This document shows, piece by piece, positions 11,164-22,454 of a DNA stretch of 64,000 nt. The stretch comes from Agelaius tricolor (Eukaryota; Chordata; Aves; Passeriformes; Icteridae), in NCBI GenBank assembly GCA_023055355.1, contig JALJCS010000053.1:310001-374000 (forward strand). Reading direction: 5' to 3'. The position numbers and the translations under genes were made by a program. The notes beneath the pieces are model-generated. The model saw nothing but the letters and a program-made list of their open reading frames with translations. It did no database searches and was not told where the DNA came from. Every line of letters starts with the position of its first letter. The first letter of the stretch is position 1.

Positions 11164-14100
11164 GGGCTCCTCATATTCCTGCCATGACCAGAGAGTGTTT
11201 TTAACCCAGCTGCAGGAAGCCAAGCCATAAACAACCTGCCCTGGCCTGCCGGGAGGACAGAATAACACAGCACCCCTTGCCCAGGAGCCATGGCCTGAGC
11301 CTGGGAGCCCCAAGGCTGGGTCTGCTTTGCCCCTGGCTGCGCTGATCCTAAGCTCAGCTCCTCCTGAGTTTCCCAGCTGAGGATCCTTTTAGGGGGAGTG
11401 GGCATTTCTCCACATGTGCACACCCAGGGATGTGGTGATGGGAGATAAGAGATGCCTTCAGCCCAAGCAGGGAGGCACAGGGTGATTTCCACCCACATGC
11501 AAAAGAGGGGATGTCAAACCTCACCAGCACCATGCTGGTTGCTTTTCCAGGCCCATACCAACAAGAAGGTGTTTTACAGAGCAAGGAGGGAGAAATCATC
11601 ACCATCCTGTGGAGGGCTGAGCCTGAGCATCCACTCCTTATCTCATCCCAAAAGTGCCAGGGGACCTCAGAGCACCTCAAGAACCCCTCCTGGTGAAAGG
11701 TAAAACCCTGCAACATGATGTTTTCCTCCCCTCAAATCTTTTCCTCTGGAGAGGCTGTGGTCAAGGTTTGGACTGAGTGGTTCTCCTTTTGTGATCAGTT
11801 CCCACTATGTGGCCTCCAGTGCTCTTTTATGATGTTCTTCTCCTCTATTCTTCTCTGCACTTTGAAGTGCTCTTGCATGAAACAGCACGACATAAAATAA
11901 AATGACACTCATTATTAACACAAATGAAACATTTGGTTTCAATTATCTCCCCTCTCTCCAGTTGTGAGGAGTGAGAAATCACTCATAAACCAGGCAACAT
12001 TTTAAGAAATTGCAGATTTTTACAGAGCAAGAGAAAGGAAGAAAAACAGGCCTTGAGATGCTGAGGCTGTCACAGCACAGAAAATGATAAGGGAGAAAAA
12101 GAGGGGGTAATTCCAGCCTGCATGGACAGAGCTGCATGGACTGGAGATGAGAAAAAAAAAATTAAGCACCAAAGCAGAAGTGTCAATTAAAGCCTTTAAC
12201 TCAGAACTGACCTAGGGAGTGACCTCTAGAAAGCCACTTTGCCTCTTTGCTTTTCTGGTTTCACACAGAAGGTCCATTTGGGCTGTCAAAGAGGAACTGA
12301 AGGAGGAAAGGGTCTCTTTCTAGGCCGAATTTCTCTAAGTCCTCCACAACGAGGAAGAAGTACACATTAAAAAAAAAAAAAAGTACCAAAAGCAGCACAA
12401 TATTTGTCTCTTTCCTAATTCTGCTAATTTTTACCATAACTTTGCCCCCTTTTTATTCTGACAGATAATACTGGACCCTTAGAAACAGCATGCATGGACT
12501 CTTGAACGAAGAGCAATAAAAGGATTTACAGCATGCAAAACAGGCTTCCATCCAACCTCAGGGTAGTGCAGTCCCATTATCCCAGCCTGTTTCATAAAAC
12601 AGCTGCCCTGACAGCCCGTGTCAGTATGGAATGCACTCAGCTCTGGGTTTTTTCATCCCTGCTTAAGAATGATCCCCTCTAACACAGGCTGTGATGCACT
12701 GCAATTGGCATCCCATAGACTTGCACACACATACAGATCTTGAGAGGAGCTCCTCAGAAAAACCCTCTCCAGGGGCTGTGGGGACTCAGCACAAGGATGT
12801 CTCTTTTTTCCCCATTTTCCCTTGAAATAGACTCCCAAAACTCTGCAGATGCAGCTGGGCTGAGCAGTTTGCTGTGTGCCAGGGGGGAAAGGGCTGGCTA
12901 ACATGAGATTTTTTGGATCCCTGGTCTCTCCTGAGCCACGGCACAGCTGCTGCTTGGAAGTGCAAGGCACCACAGCACACGGGTGTAAGGAAGGGAGGGA
13001 AGCAAAATACAGCATGTGCTGTAGAGGAAACTTTAAGTAAGCTGAAGGCTATTACTCATATGAGAACTGGAACCTCCACCCAAGATCCCCTAGTTTTCTC
13101 CAGCAGCGCAAAAGGGACCAAAAGTAATAATAAATTTTAAAAATTAAAAAGTGATTTTTAATTTTTTTTTTCTTCTGAAAGAATTTTTAAGAAAATTGCC
13201 TTGTGGCAGAAAGATGGTATGGGACAGCTGTTTCTTTTTTCCTTCCAAAAGGGTTTTTTTTTACAAGGAAACCAAGAAACTTTATGGCAGTTGAGTAATT
13301 CTATAAGAAAAGTAAATATTTTTTGCAGCTTTTTTAAAAAAAAAAATTATATTTTTGTGTGTCATGATAAAAGAACCTCTTTCTTCTGCCATGCAACTGC
13401 AGCAAGAGTCCCACAGAGCAGTGAAGAGCAGATTTTCAGAGGGAGAAGTGCATTTGTTGCTCCTAAATTTGGTGTCAACTTGCAGGATTGAAAAGCAGAT
13501 AAAAGCCCAAGGGTGGGACTACAATATGTGCATTTTTTATCCTTTTTTTTTTCCACCTTGTTCATCCCTCCAGGAGGAGATGGTGTGACATTCTCACTTT
13601 GTCAGAAGTGGTATAACACAGGAGCAAGTGGGACCAGCCTTTGGATGAAATCCCTGGAAGGAGAGACCTCTGCCCTAACACTTCAAGAATTTGGAGCTCT
13701 GCTTCAAATGTATTTTTTAAGCACCCTTGGCAGCTGGGATCTGTGAGTCTGAACAGCTCCAGGAGCCCTGCAGTGGCCACTGAACATGACATGCACGAGA
13801 GGTTTGTATTTGTTTGTCCATCTCATGGTCCTCAGCCAAGTTTGGACAAGGAAAACTGGTCACAGCATGCAGTGCTCATTGGGTGCTTTTTTCAGACATC
13901 ACAGCTCTTCCTGCCCACCCGGCCATGAGCCAAAAAGGAATTTGTCACAGCTGATGCTTGTTTGCCTCCCATTTCTGTCCCTGAGAGCATCCCATGGCTG
14001 ATGCTGGTTCTGCACCTGGGAGTAGGCTGGCAAAGACCAAGAGCCAAAAGTGCTGCTCCAATGTCTTCTGATGTGCATTTTCAGGGAGAGTGTGTTCTGT

Positions 14101-14870
14101 CTTGTTTTGTGTCTGTGGGGGTTGCTGTTTGATTGTGTAGGGTGAGGGAATATGCCCCACAAAACGGGCAGAGCTGATCTTCCACAATTACAGAGAAAAA
14201 AAATACTTCAGAGAGTGGACAACGAGCCAAAAGCTTTGAAAGGGTGTTTCACTTAGGTTTTCACATTATTAATACAACCATAACACATGACATTAAACGC
14301 AGCTGACCTTTCTCTTTTATTTGTTTTTCGTTAGTAAATCTCCAAAGACAGGCTTTTCTGAGCATGTTATAATTCTGCACTTGGTTCCTCAAAGGGGTTG
14401 AATAACCCATGTTTTTCATTAGAGACAGATCCATGATCATTAGCCCTGCCTGCCTCCCATTGCACAAGGAGCAGAATCAGAGCTGTGCCCCAAATGCACC
14501 ATCTCCTTTTCACCCAGAAAACCACCTTCTCTCCTCTGCCAGCTCCCAGCTCCCAGCTTTGCTTTCCCACCACCAAAGAGCTGCCCACAGCTCTGGATTG
14601 TCCCCACAGCCCAAGCTCTTCCAGACCTCCCTCCTCTGGAGTCTGAAAGGCTGCGTTTCTCTGCCTCCAACTGGCTCTGTCACACAGCTGGGCAGTGCAG
14701 GGCGCTGCACAGATCCACCAGAGCATGGCCAGTGGGCTCCCAGTGACAAAAATCTGTCACCTTTGCTGTGGCAAAGTCCCCGGAACATGGCACACGCACC
14801 GCCCTCCCCCAGGAATTTTGGCCCCCAATTTTTGGTTTGCCATCCTGTGCAGCTGGGGAATTAGAGGCTT
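11164..14870. other. Unique noncoding sequence
   Basis: No gene is seen in this 3.7 kb. Low-complexity pieces include A14 near 12368 and several A/T runs near 13140-13350. The open frames between 13.5 and 14.9 kb overlap on both strands and resemble nothing known. Confidence 0.45.
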
Positions 14871-14879
14871 CTATTGAAT

Positions 14880-15010
14880 GTCAGCCCTTATTTATTAGAA
14901 CTTGCAGTCAAACAATGGGCCACACACAGGGAGTGTCTGACAGACCGAAAAATATGCGTGCGGCTCCGTAAACACCTCAGCCTTGTTGGTGTGCGTGCGT
15001 GAAGGCAGGG
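14880..15010. promoter_or_regulatory. Candidate regulatory block (SOX, forkhead motifs)
   Basis: In otherwise CpG-poor DNA this block carries several CpGs and recognisable motif cores: AACAATGG (SOX-type, 14911-14918) and GTAAACA (forkhead-type, 14968-14974), with a TTATTTATTAG stretch just upstream. This is motif reading only. Such cores occur by chance, so the call is weak without conservation data. Confidence 0.25.
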
Positions 15011-18000
15011 GACACTCTCTCACTCATAATTCACAAGCTGCTGGGCAGCCCAGATTCTCTGTCTAGATACATGCATGTCCTCTTCCCCGAGAGCCAAAAA
15101 AAGCCAAAATACAGCCCCTGTTGAGCAGCCACAATCCTGCAGAGACTTTCTCCCAGCACCTCAACAATTCCGGCTTGTCCCCTCAGATGGGCCATGGGCT
15201 GCCAGTGGGTTGCAAGAGGTAACAGATGTCAGGTCTGCCTTCATGTTGGGAAGTAAAAAGCAGCAACAGGCCCATGGGATCATGGCTGGGCAGAAGACTC
15301 ACCAAATTTATCTAGCTCGAAAGCAGAAAAATTTGTAAAAAAGCCTATCATTCTCTTTGGAGACAACCTTCTCCTGACACTCCATGGAAATTCTCATGTA
15401 ATGTTTCTAGACTGACTTCTGTAGGATGTTTGAAAACCAGATGAATTATTTAAAGTGCCTTACAGCATTGAAATGCAGCTTTGATGGGGGAAGTTGTCAT
15501 TTTTTGGGAAATCCAGAAAGAATGAGATTGCAAAAGCTGCGAGGTGGTTGTCAGTATCCTTTGAGCACTTTCCAGCATTTCTGTCTCCCTGGAGTCTAGA
15601 GGAACTCTAGGCTAGCCTAAAGGTGACTGAAGGAAGTCTAAAGGTAATGGAAATGCAGAGCAGGTGTTACCATACCTGTCAAAGAGCACAAAATAGCAGG
15701 GGAGGTTATTGCCCTAAGTGATGCCACTGAAGAACCAGATTCATTTACTTAAAACTTCACTCACTTTCTTAACCCAGGGTTACTAAATCCACAAAAGGAA
15801 GTAAAAATTGGTGAAATGGCATATCTCAGGTCAGGTCAGCACTTTCTTTCTTCCACATGGAAATGGAGCCCACTGAACAGCAAAATAAAGTGCTTGGGAT
15901 CTTGACTAGAGCATGGGGAAATGGCCTGGATAAGGCCATAAGTGCTGTCAGACATTTATTTGCCTATTTCTACCAAATCTCCAGGTGTCTTTTACCATAT
16001 TTTCAGCTCACTTTTCCTTCAGAGCTGCTCACTGGCATGGGCTGGGCTGTGAAGGCAGTCACCTACCATTACTGTCATGCTCCCTGCATTATTCATTTTA
16101 TTCACCTTTTTTTGTGATTTTCAAACAATTTCTTGCTTGTGTGTGAAAATCCATCCCGTTTATGTGCCTCAGGTGAGGCACCTGAAACCCCCAGCTGTTG
16201 CCAGATGTGATGTGGCTTTGAGGGGCATTGCTCCTACAGGTGGTGCCCAGAACCAGAGGAGCACCAGGAATCACTCCTGTGCCTCTCGAAGGAGAAATCC
16301 GTAGAGATCTAACACACTTCAAGGCAAGAGAGGCCCAAATTAAATGTTAAAATGAAAGCCAAGGAAGGAAATTTGAAATTAATATGATTTGAAGCCGCAC
16401 CATTTTTTGCAAAGTCCACTGGCTATGACAAGTGCCTTGAGGAATGCATCCAACACCATCCCAGATAATGGGAAAGGAGGATTTCTGTAGATGTGTTTGT
16501 AAACATCTTAAGTCGTAATCTCATGAGGAAGCTCTGTTGCCCATTCCATTATATAGACAGCCTGGTTGAAAATCTAAATTCTGAGTTGCATTCATTTCCC
16601 CACTTCTTCTTCACCTATTGTTTTAAGTTTTTGGTTTTTTGTTTTTTTTTCCCCTAGTTAGCTGATTCAAAGCCTCTCCAAATAAAAGTTTACATGACAT
16701 TGTTGCCACAAGGATTCCTGCCAAGACAATGAGCGGGGCAGATGCTGGCTGACTTGTTGATTCACTCACTCAGCAAAAAGCTATGTGGATAATTTTGTTT
16801 TCCTCTGAGGTGCAGATCCCTTTTCCCTCCGTGTTTTCTTGGGCCTGCATGGACCACATGTCTAATGCAAGCTGTTCTTGCATTTCTGTTAACCTGCTCC
16901 TGTCTGGAAGTCAAGGAGTAGTTTATAATTGATTTAAGTGTTCTAAATATTCCTTCTTCTTCTCTAACTAAGTAATTGTCTAGTTTACATCCTTCTATCT
17001 CTATTTACCACTAATCTCTAACCATATCCTGACTCCACTTAGGAAAAAAAAAATAAATAAAGAGGAATATAAAAAGTTTGGGGGCTGACTGGAAAGCAAG
17101 TATTTGTTTTTCTTTTTAGATGGGAAAGTTAGGTATTGAATTCAGTCAACATTTTTGTGCTACTCTCAGGTTGTTGTGATGTTTCACATCATAAAGCAAA
17201 AAATGAGGGCAAATATGCAATTTTTACAAGAGAAAAATAAAGAAGATAAAAAAATCACTGACAAATATTCTGCAGACGTCCCAAAAAATTATTTTCTAAC
17301 TACATGTGAGAGGCACTTGAAAGACCTTTTAGGAGGCAACAGTTAACTTAGATCAATGGTAGGCTCTGCTTCTGATCCTCCCTTAATCCACAGAAACAAC
17401 CCTAAACTATCTCATAGATTATATCTTCAAATATGGGCAGCATCTGGAGAGTAGCCAAAAATTTATGCCTGTAGCAGGATTAATTTCAATTGTCCACAGC
17501 AAAATGCTTTATTTATTTGCATTTCAATGCAGACTCCTGGAGTTACTTGACTAAAGGGGACAGATCTCTGCTGCTTCATAACCAGTGTGATTTCATTCAT
17601 AGGTTGAACCAACTGGTGACAAAATTACATCACTACATGGTTTAGCACCACTTGTTGCTGTTCTGGATCATGGGTTTTTTGTGTTACTGATTTTTGTGAA
17701 AGTCATTTTTTGTAAGTCTGTGTCTCTACAGCCATACGTTGGCTGTAGCAAAAGAAAATAATTTGATTTTTTTTTTACTTTTTTTTTGGTAGAAATTGCA
17801 CCACTTTCATTTTTTTTCATAAATTAATATGTTTGAGGTTAAGTTCAATTAGTAAAGAACCTCTTGAAACTGACCTTTATGCACAAACCACCTGCTAAAA
17901 AGACCAAGAGTGGGAATTCTTTTTTCTGGGACTCATCTGAATTAATCCTGGAATTACTATGGAAAAACATAACTTGGTGTGTTAGATTATAAATCACAAT

Positions 18001-19331
18001 TTGTATGCACAGAGATTGATTTCTTACATCATGCTCTACATTCCCTTTGATTTCAGCCACTTTAAAACTCTCCACCTTAATGCAAAGGGCAACAGCTTTC
18101 TCTTTCTGTCAAAATGGTATAAAGAGCAAAATATCTGGTGGAATTAAACAGTGATGTCATTCCAAGGGGGAAACACATATCAGCTGTGAAGCTTTCTGTT
18201 TCTCACTCCACCTTGGAAATATTTGGGTACCCCTGAGAAAATAAATATGTATTTGATGGCAGCTTGGACAGAATCAACAGTGCTACACAGAAACAAGAGG
18301 GAATGAAACATAACACACCCTGGGTACACTGAAAATATTTCTCAGCATAAACAATGCTATGTAACATACAAATTCCCCTTTATTTTAGTAAGAAAAGAAA
18401 AATCAGACTTATAAACTCAAGATGTGCTGTCTCTGATGTCTCTGGCTCAATCTGAAAACAACACTGACGAACCAGGATTTCTCATGCTATCCTAGCTAGG
18501 ACATGTATAACTCTGAATTTAAAACTCACACTAAACTGCTCAAATATATCCAAACACTGTGGCATGAACTTTGACAGCTAGGAGAAAGAAAACAGAGCAG
18601 ATAATAAAAAAAGAATGGGCTGAAAAGCTAAGACCAAGGCTTGAGTCTGGGAAAGCTGAGCTTGAGTGCTGGCTTCATCCCAGTTGTAAAACTGGGTGCT
18701 ACAATTTGGTTTCAAAGCCCATTTTGCACACCTCTGCCTTTCCCCATTCCTAAGGAAACTGACCATAATTTAGGGAACTCGACAAGTTTCTTATTGCAGA
18801 AATTAGTCCACCTTGCAAGGGTGAAGCTGGATTGCCTGCTTAACAGTCCCCTTGGAGCACAGGGGTCTTTTCTTTCATCCAGGTATATCATGACCATGAT
18901 TTCATCATGACCATGCCTCAGTGGTGGCTGTTCAGGAATCAGAGTTCCTAACGGGCAATTTCACCTGAGTTTTTAGGCTGACACCAGCACAGCCTACCCT
19001 CATGGCTACAACCAAATCAGCACAGTAGAACTTGGCCTTTTAGTTTTATAAGCTCCACGAAGGCAAATAGGACTGAATATTTTTTTCACTCCGTTTCAAG
19101 CTGTGTCTTTCAGACCCAGGTAAAAATGTGAAGCAAGCAGCCTGGCCCTGTGGCTGAGTACCTAACAGCAACACCCATAAATACATGGGAAAAATCAGAC
19201 GCTGATTCTGCGTGTCTTGTCACAGAATCACAGCTGGGAGGGCTCTACATCCTGTCCAGCTTTGGACACGAGGCCGCCAAAGAACCTGTCCTCTTGGATC
19301 TGGAGACAATGAACACCTCTGCCCAATGATC
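15011..19331. other. Unique noncoding sequence
   Basis: No gene is seen in this 4.3 kb of AT-rich DNA. T-rich runs lie near 16640 and 17770 and an A-rich run near 17044. The segment 16660-16790 has SOX-like ACATTGTTG and GACAATGAG words and could be a conserved element. A direct repeat of ATCATGACCATG occurs at about 18886-18917. Confidence 0.4.
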
Positions 19332-19788
19332 TGTGACCCTGTGGTCTTCTTAAATCACACAGACTGCATTTTCTTCATGGTGGAAGAAGCCCCTTCTTTA
19401 TTCACATATCTCCTTTTCACGCAGTTTTACAGACCTAGTGTGTGACTCCCATTGGTCAGTAGCTTTCTTGCCAATTAGTTATTGTTAAGTAACAAGTTGT
19501 TATTCTGTATTGACTGGTCAAACTCTCAGTGCTTACATGCAGGGAAGTTGTTTGTGAGAGATAGTTTTCATTTTTCTATCTAACGGTGTAAAATCAGTTT
19601 ATACAGGTGTAAGTTGTGTTTTTTTAACCAGGAATAGATTGTTATGCTAGCTTACTGCTCACAACAGGATTGCTTTCACATGGGAACTTTCAAACTACTT
19701 AGCTTAACTTAGAAGTAATGACAGGCTAGCCAGAGCAAGCCTTGTTTTATAAGGTTTTCCTTTATAATTTTTCTACCTTACTGCAACA
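19332..19788 (-). mobile_element. Probable solo LTR, TGTTGCAG-type
   Basis: Read on the minus strand the segment begins TGTTGCAG and ends GGGTCACA, the same terminal pattern as the LTR at 1769-2151, though the interior differs. A minus-strand AATAAA (TTTATT at 19397-19402) and a CCAAT box (ATTGG at 19451-19455) are in the expected arrangement. I did not find a convincing target-site duplication. The ends are therefore estimates and the call is moderate. Confidence 0.5.
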
Positions 19789-20391
19789 TTCTCAGGCTTC
19801 CTTTTACTGCCAAAATCCTTATAGAAAGATACTGTTGTCCCCTGTGCTGTCTGATGGCTTCAGCTCCTGATGAGCTTCGACTTTCCTGATCCCACTCCTA
19901 TTTTCCATCCTCTGAGCAGCCTTTCCCTGATTCTGCCTGTGAGTCCTTCTGTCCCCAGAGAGCTCCAAGTCCTCTATGCTGACCCATTCCCAGCCTCGCT
20001 CAGCTGCCTACACCTCGCAGCAGACCACTCCTGTGCTCTGAAGAAGCTGACATGGAAGATCAGCTGGCTTCTTCTGGATCCTTTTGATGGCCCCAAGGGC
20101 AGTTTTCCTTGAGACTGTGACAGGCAGGTTCCCTGCAATGGGGTAAATCTGTTCTTCTGAAGTCCAGGCTTATTCTGCTTTGCTCGCAGCTTCATGGTGC
20201 CTGCCCTCAGCCTTCCATCTTCATGGTGAGTGCCAGGTCGAGCAAAGGATCCCCTCTGCTCGGTTCATGACTTGCATGCACCCTGAAGCTGCCCTCCATA
20301 AGCTCCAGAAATCTCCTGGCTTCCCTGAAACTTTTTTGCCAGCTGCCTTTGCCACACAGCAACCTGCCTTTCAAGCCCGTGGTCACATAAG
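19789..20391. other. Unattributed GC-moderate sequence
   Basis: This 600-bp piece is less AT-rich than its surroundings and has an 80-codon frame at 19870-20112 rich in Ser, Pro and Leu, with no family resemblance. It may be part of the neighbouring LTR element or a decayed repeat. I cannot assign it. Confidence 0.3.
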
Positions 20392-20850
20392 CACACACAC
20401 ACAAAAAAACCAAAAAAAACCCAAAACCAAAACCAATAACAACAACAACAAAAAAAAACCCACCAAAAAAACCCAAAAAACAAAAAAAAAAAAAAAGAAA
20501 CAAAAAAACCCAAAGAAAACCCACCAAAAAAACCAAAACAAAATAAACAGCAACAAAAAAAACCCCACAAACAAAAAAACCCAAGAAAATCCTACAAACA
20601 AAAAAACAACAAAACCCAAACAAACAAAAACCCCCCAAAAAATAAAAAACACCAAAAAACCAAAAAGAAACCCAAAGAAAACCCACAGAAAAACACAAAA
20701 AAACCAACAAAAAAACCCCCACAAACAAAAAAACCCAAACAAACAAACAAAAAACAAAAAAACAAAAAACAAAACAAAAAAACCCCAAAAAACAAAAAAC
20801 AAACCCCCCCCCCAAAATAAACAAAAAAACCCCAAAAATAAACAACCCAA
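20392..20850. repeat. 459-bp A/C-only low-complexity tract
   Basis: On the plus strand nearly every base is A or C, in irregular words such as AAAAAACC, CAACAA and CCAAAA, with only scattered G and T. There is no fixed period, so it is not a simple microsatellite. It begins with an (AC)n run. The tract lacks stop codons in some frames on both strands and so produces long spurious frames rich in Lys, Asn and Pro on plus or in Phe, Gly and Leu on minus. Confidence 0.93.
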
Positions 20851-21009
20851 TGAGCTTTTGTCCATCAGCTGCAAAGCAACACTGAATTTTGCTACCTTCA
20901 AAAGCAAGCCTGAATTGACAAGTTCTGCTTAATTCTTTCTGGTAATACACAAAGGACATATGTGGGGTGTGATGATTCTCATCCAGCAGTCCTTTCCATT
21001 CAATTAAAG

Positions 21010-21145
21010 GATCAGAGAACCACAGAGCCATGGAATAAGCTGAGCTGGAAGGGAGGAACAAGGATCATGGAGCCTAACTCCAGGACAGCCCTGAGAATCA
21101 CAACATGTCACAAATGCCCAGGACTAGCCTTAACAACTTGGTGTA
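21010..21145 (-). mobile_element. CR1 LINE 3' end, minus strand
   Basis: The start ATCAGAGAACCACAGAG is a mutated reverse complement of the CR1 octamer tail. It is followed by GAGCTGGAAGGG and ACAAGGATCATGGAGCC, which match the avian CR1 3' end in antisense. Similarity fades after about 21145, so the 5' truncation point is approximate. Confidence 0.75.
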
Positions 21146-21811
21146 GAAAGTCTTTATCCACCCCAGCTCACATGCAGGAGGAATTCCTTGAGGGAACATT
21201 CCAAATCTGCCCATTTCCCCCTGACTGCTGCCCACGCCCTGCTTGGTTTGGAGTCTGAGGACCTTCTGCAGAGCTTGGCTGGTGCACAGTGCCCAGGGAT
21301 GGCAGAGGGTCTGTGTCCTTGCCTCTGGAAAGACAGACAGCTCGTGGTCAGGACCTCATGATTCAGCTCTGCTGCATCCTGCCAACAGAGATGAAAACTC
21401 CAGATATCGTTTTGAATTGCTTGTGTGGGCCAGATAAATGGTGTAAGAAGGTGAAGAGAGACCTGGCCTCAGGAGAGTTGGGGTCCAGTTTTTGGCCTTC
21501 TACAGGCAGACGCAAAGTCCCAGCCGAGGCACTGAGAAATGTTTAAGCCTCTTATTTGGGCAGCAACAGGAGTCTGACACCAAAGTAATCAAAGGATGGG
21601 AGCTTTATCCATGTGTATGACCTCTATGGAATAGTGTTCATATGCAACCAGGATTGTGAACTGGGGAAATATTAAGAAGGATCTGTCAGAGGGACATGGC
21701 TGAAGAAAGATTTATAGCACTAGTTACAGCCTGCTGCCTAAGAAAGCAAGCTGTATCCTCTGATGGCAAAAGCCCACTCAGTTTCTCAAAGAGGGTTTAA
21801 TAAAACACCTC
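21146..21811. other. Unique noncoding sequence
   Basis: No gene or repeat is recognised. The last five bases (ACCTC, 21807-21811) are the left target duplication of the LTR that follows. Confidence 0.45.
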
Positions 21812-22454
21812 TGTCCTAGGTTGACTATATGATGCTTTTATCCCCAATTGTCATGTTCTGTTTATGCTGAATAATAAGTTTTGCACCTTTAAGACATGTT
21901 CCAAGAGTGAAGGGGGGAGAGAAGAAGCACGGAGTTTCTTTTCAGAAACTGCACTCACTGCTCCACATTCCTGCTCCTGGACTGTGATGTCTGCGGATGG
22001 ACAGACAGCAGGACAGAGCTCTCCTTTGCTTTTAGTTAGTTTTAGCTAGCTGAGACAAAGAAGTTGCCTGGAGTGTGGGGAGGTTTTTCCCCTTTTCTTT
22101 GGACCTGTTTAGACCTTCTCCAGACTGAATAACAGAAGAGCACTGGCAGCTCACACCTGTGACCCACCGGCCTGGGCCTGGGCCACGGCATTTCCAGCAC
22201 CACAGGGACTGATCAGAGACTGAGTGAGCTGAGCCACAGCCCACGGAGGAGACTTTGTGAGATTGTCTCTCTTTTGGAGCAGCAAGAGGTTTCATTGTTT
22301 AATATTGTTTAGTTTTCATTGTTTAATGAACAGGTTTTTCCACTTCTCCAAGGAGGTATTTTTCCCAAACCGGTTGTGAGAGGGGCCGATTGAATGTGCT
22401 TTCTAGAGGAACTCCTGGGGGGGTTCTCTCCCAAATTTGCCCTCAACCAGGACA
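21812..22454 (+). mobile_element. Solo LTR, third ERV family, copy B
   Basis: The 643-bp element begins TGTCCTAGG and ends CCAGGACA, and is flanked by a perfect 5-bp target duplication (ACCTC at 21807-21811 and 22455-22459). It is the inverted partner of 10522-11163, 10.6 kb away. Differences between the two are few and scattered, including a roughly 9-base addition in copy B near 21950. Each copy has its own target duplication, so they are two independent insertions and not the two ends of one provirus. Plus strand is a naming convention relative to copy A. Confidence 0.92.

Noticed and set aside
20392..20850. Interstitial telomere-like sequence
   Set aside because: The tract contains CCAAAA-type words but no run of the vertebrate telomere unit TTAGGG or CCCTAA.
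20180..20932. 250-codon plus-strand frame rich in Lys, Asn and Pro
   Set aside because: It spans the A/C low-complexity tract, where stop codons cannot easily occur. No domain or codon structure is present.
20207..21061. 284-codon minus-strand frame rich in Phe, Gly and Leu, resembling a membrane protein
   Set aside because: It is the reverse reading of the same A/C tract, so its hydrophobicity comes from composition.
10522..22454. One provirus bounded by the two third-family LTRs
   Set aside because: The LTRs are inverted, each has its own 5-bp target duplication, and no gag, pol or env-like sequence lies between them.
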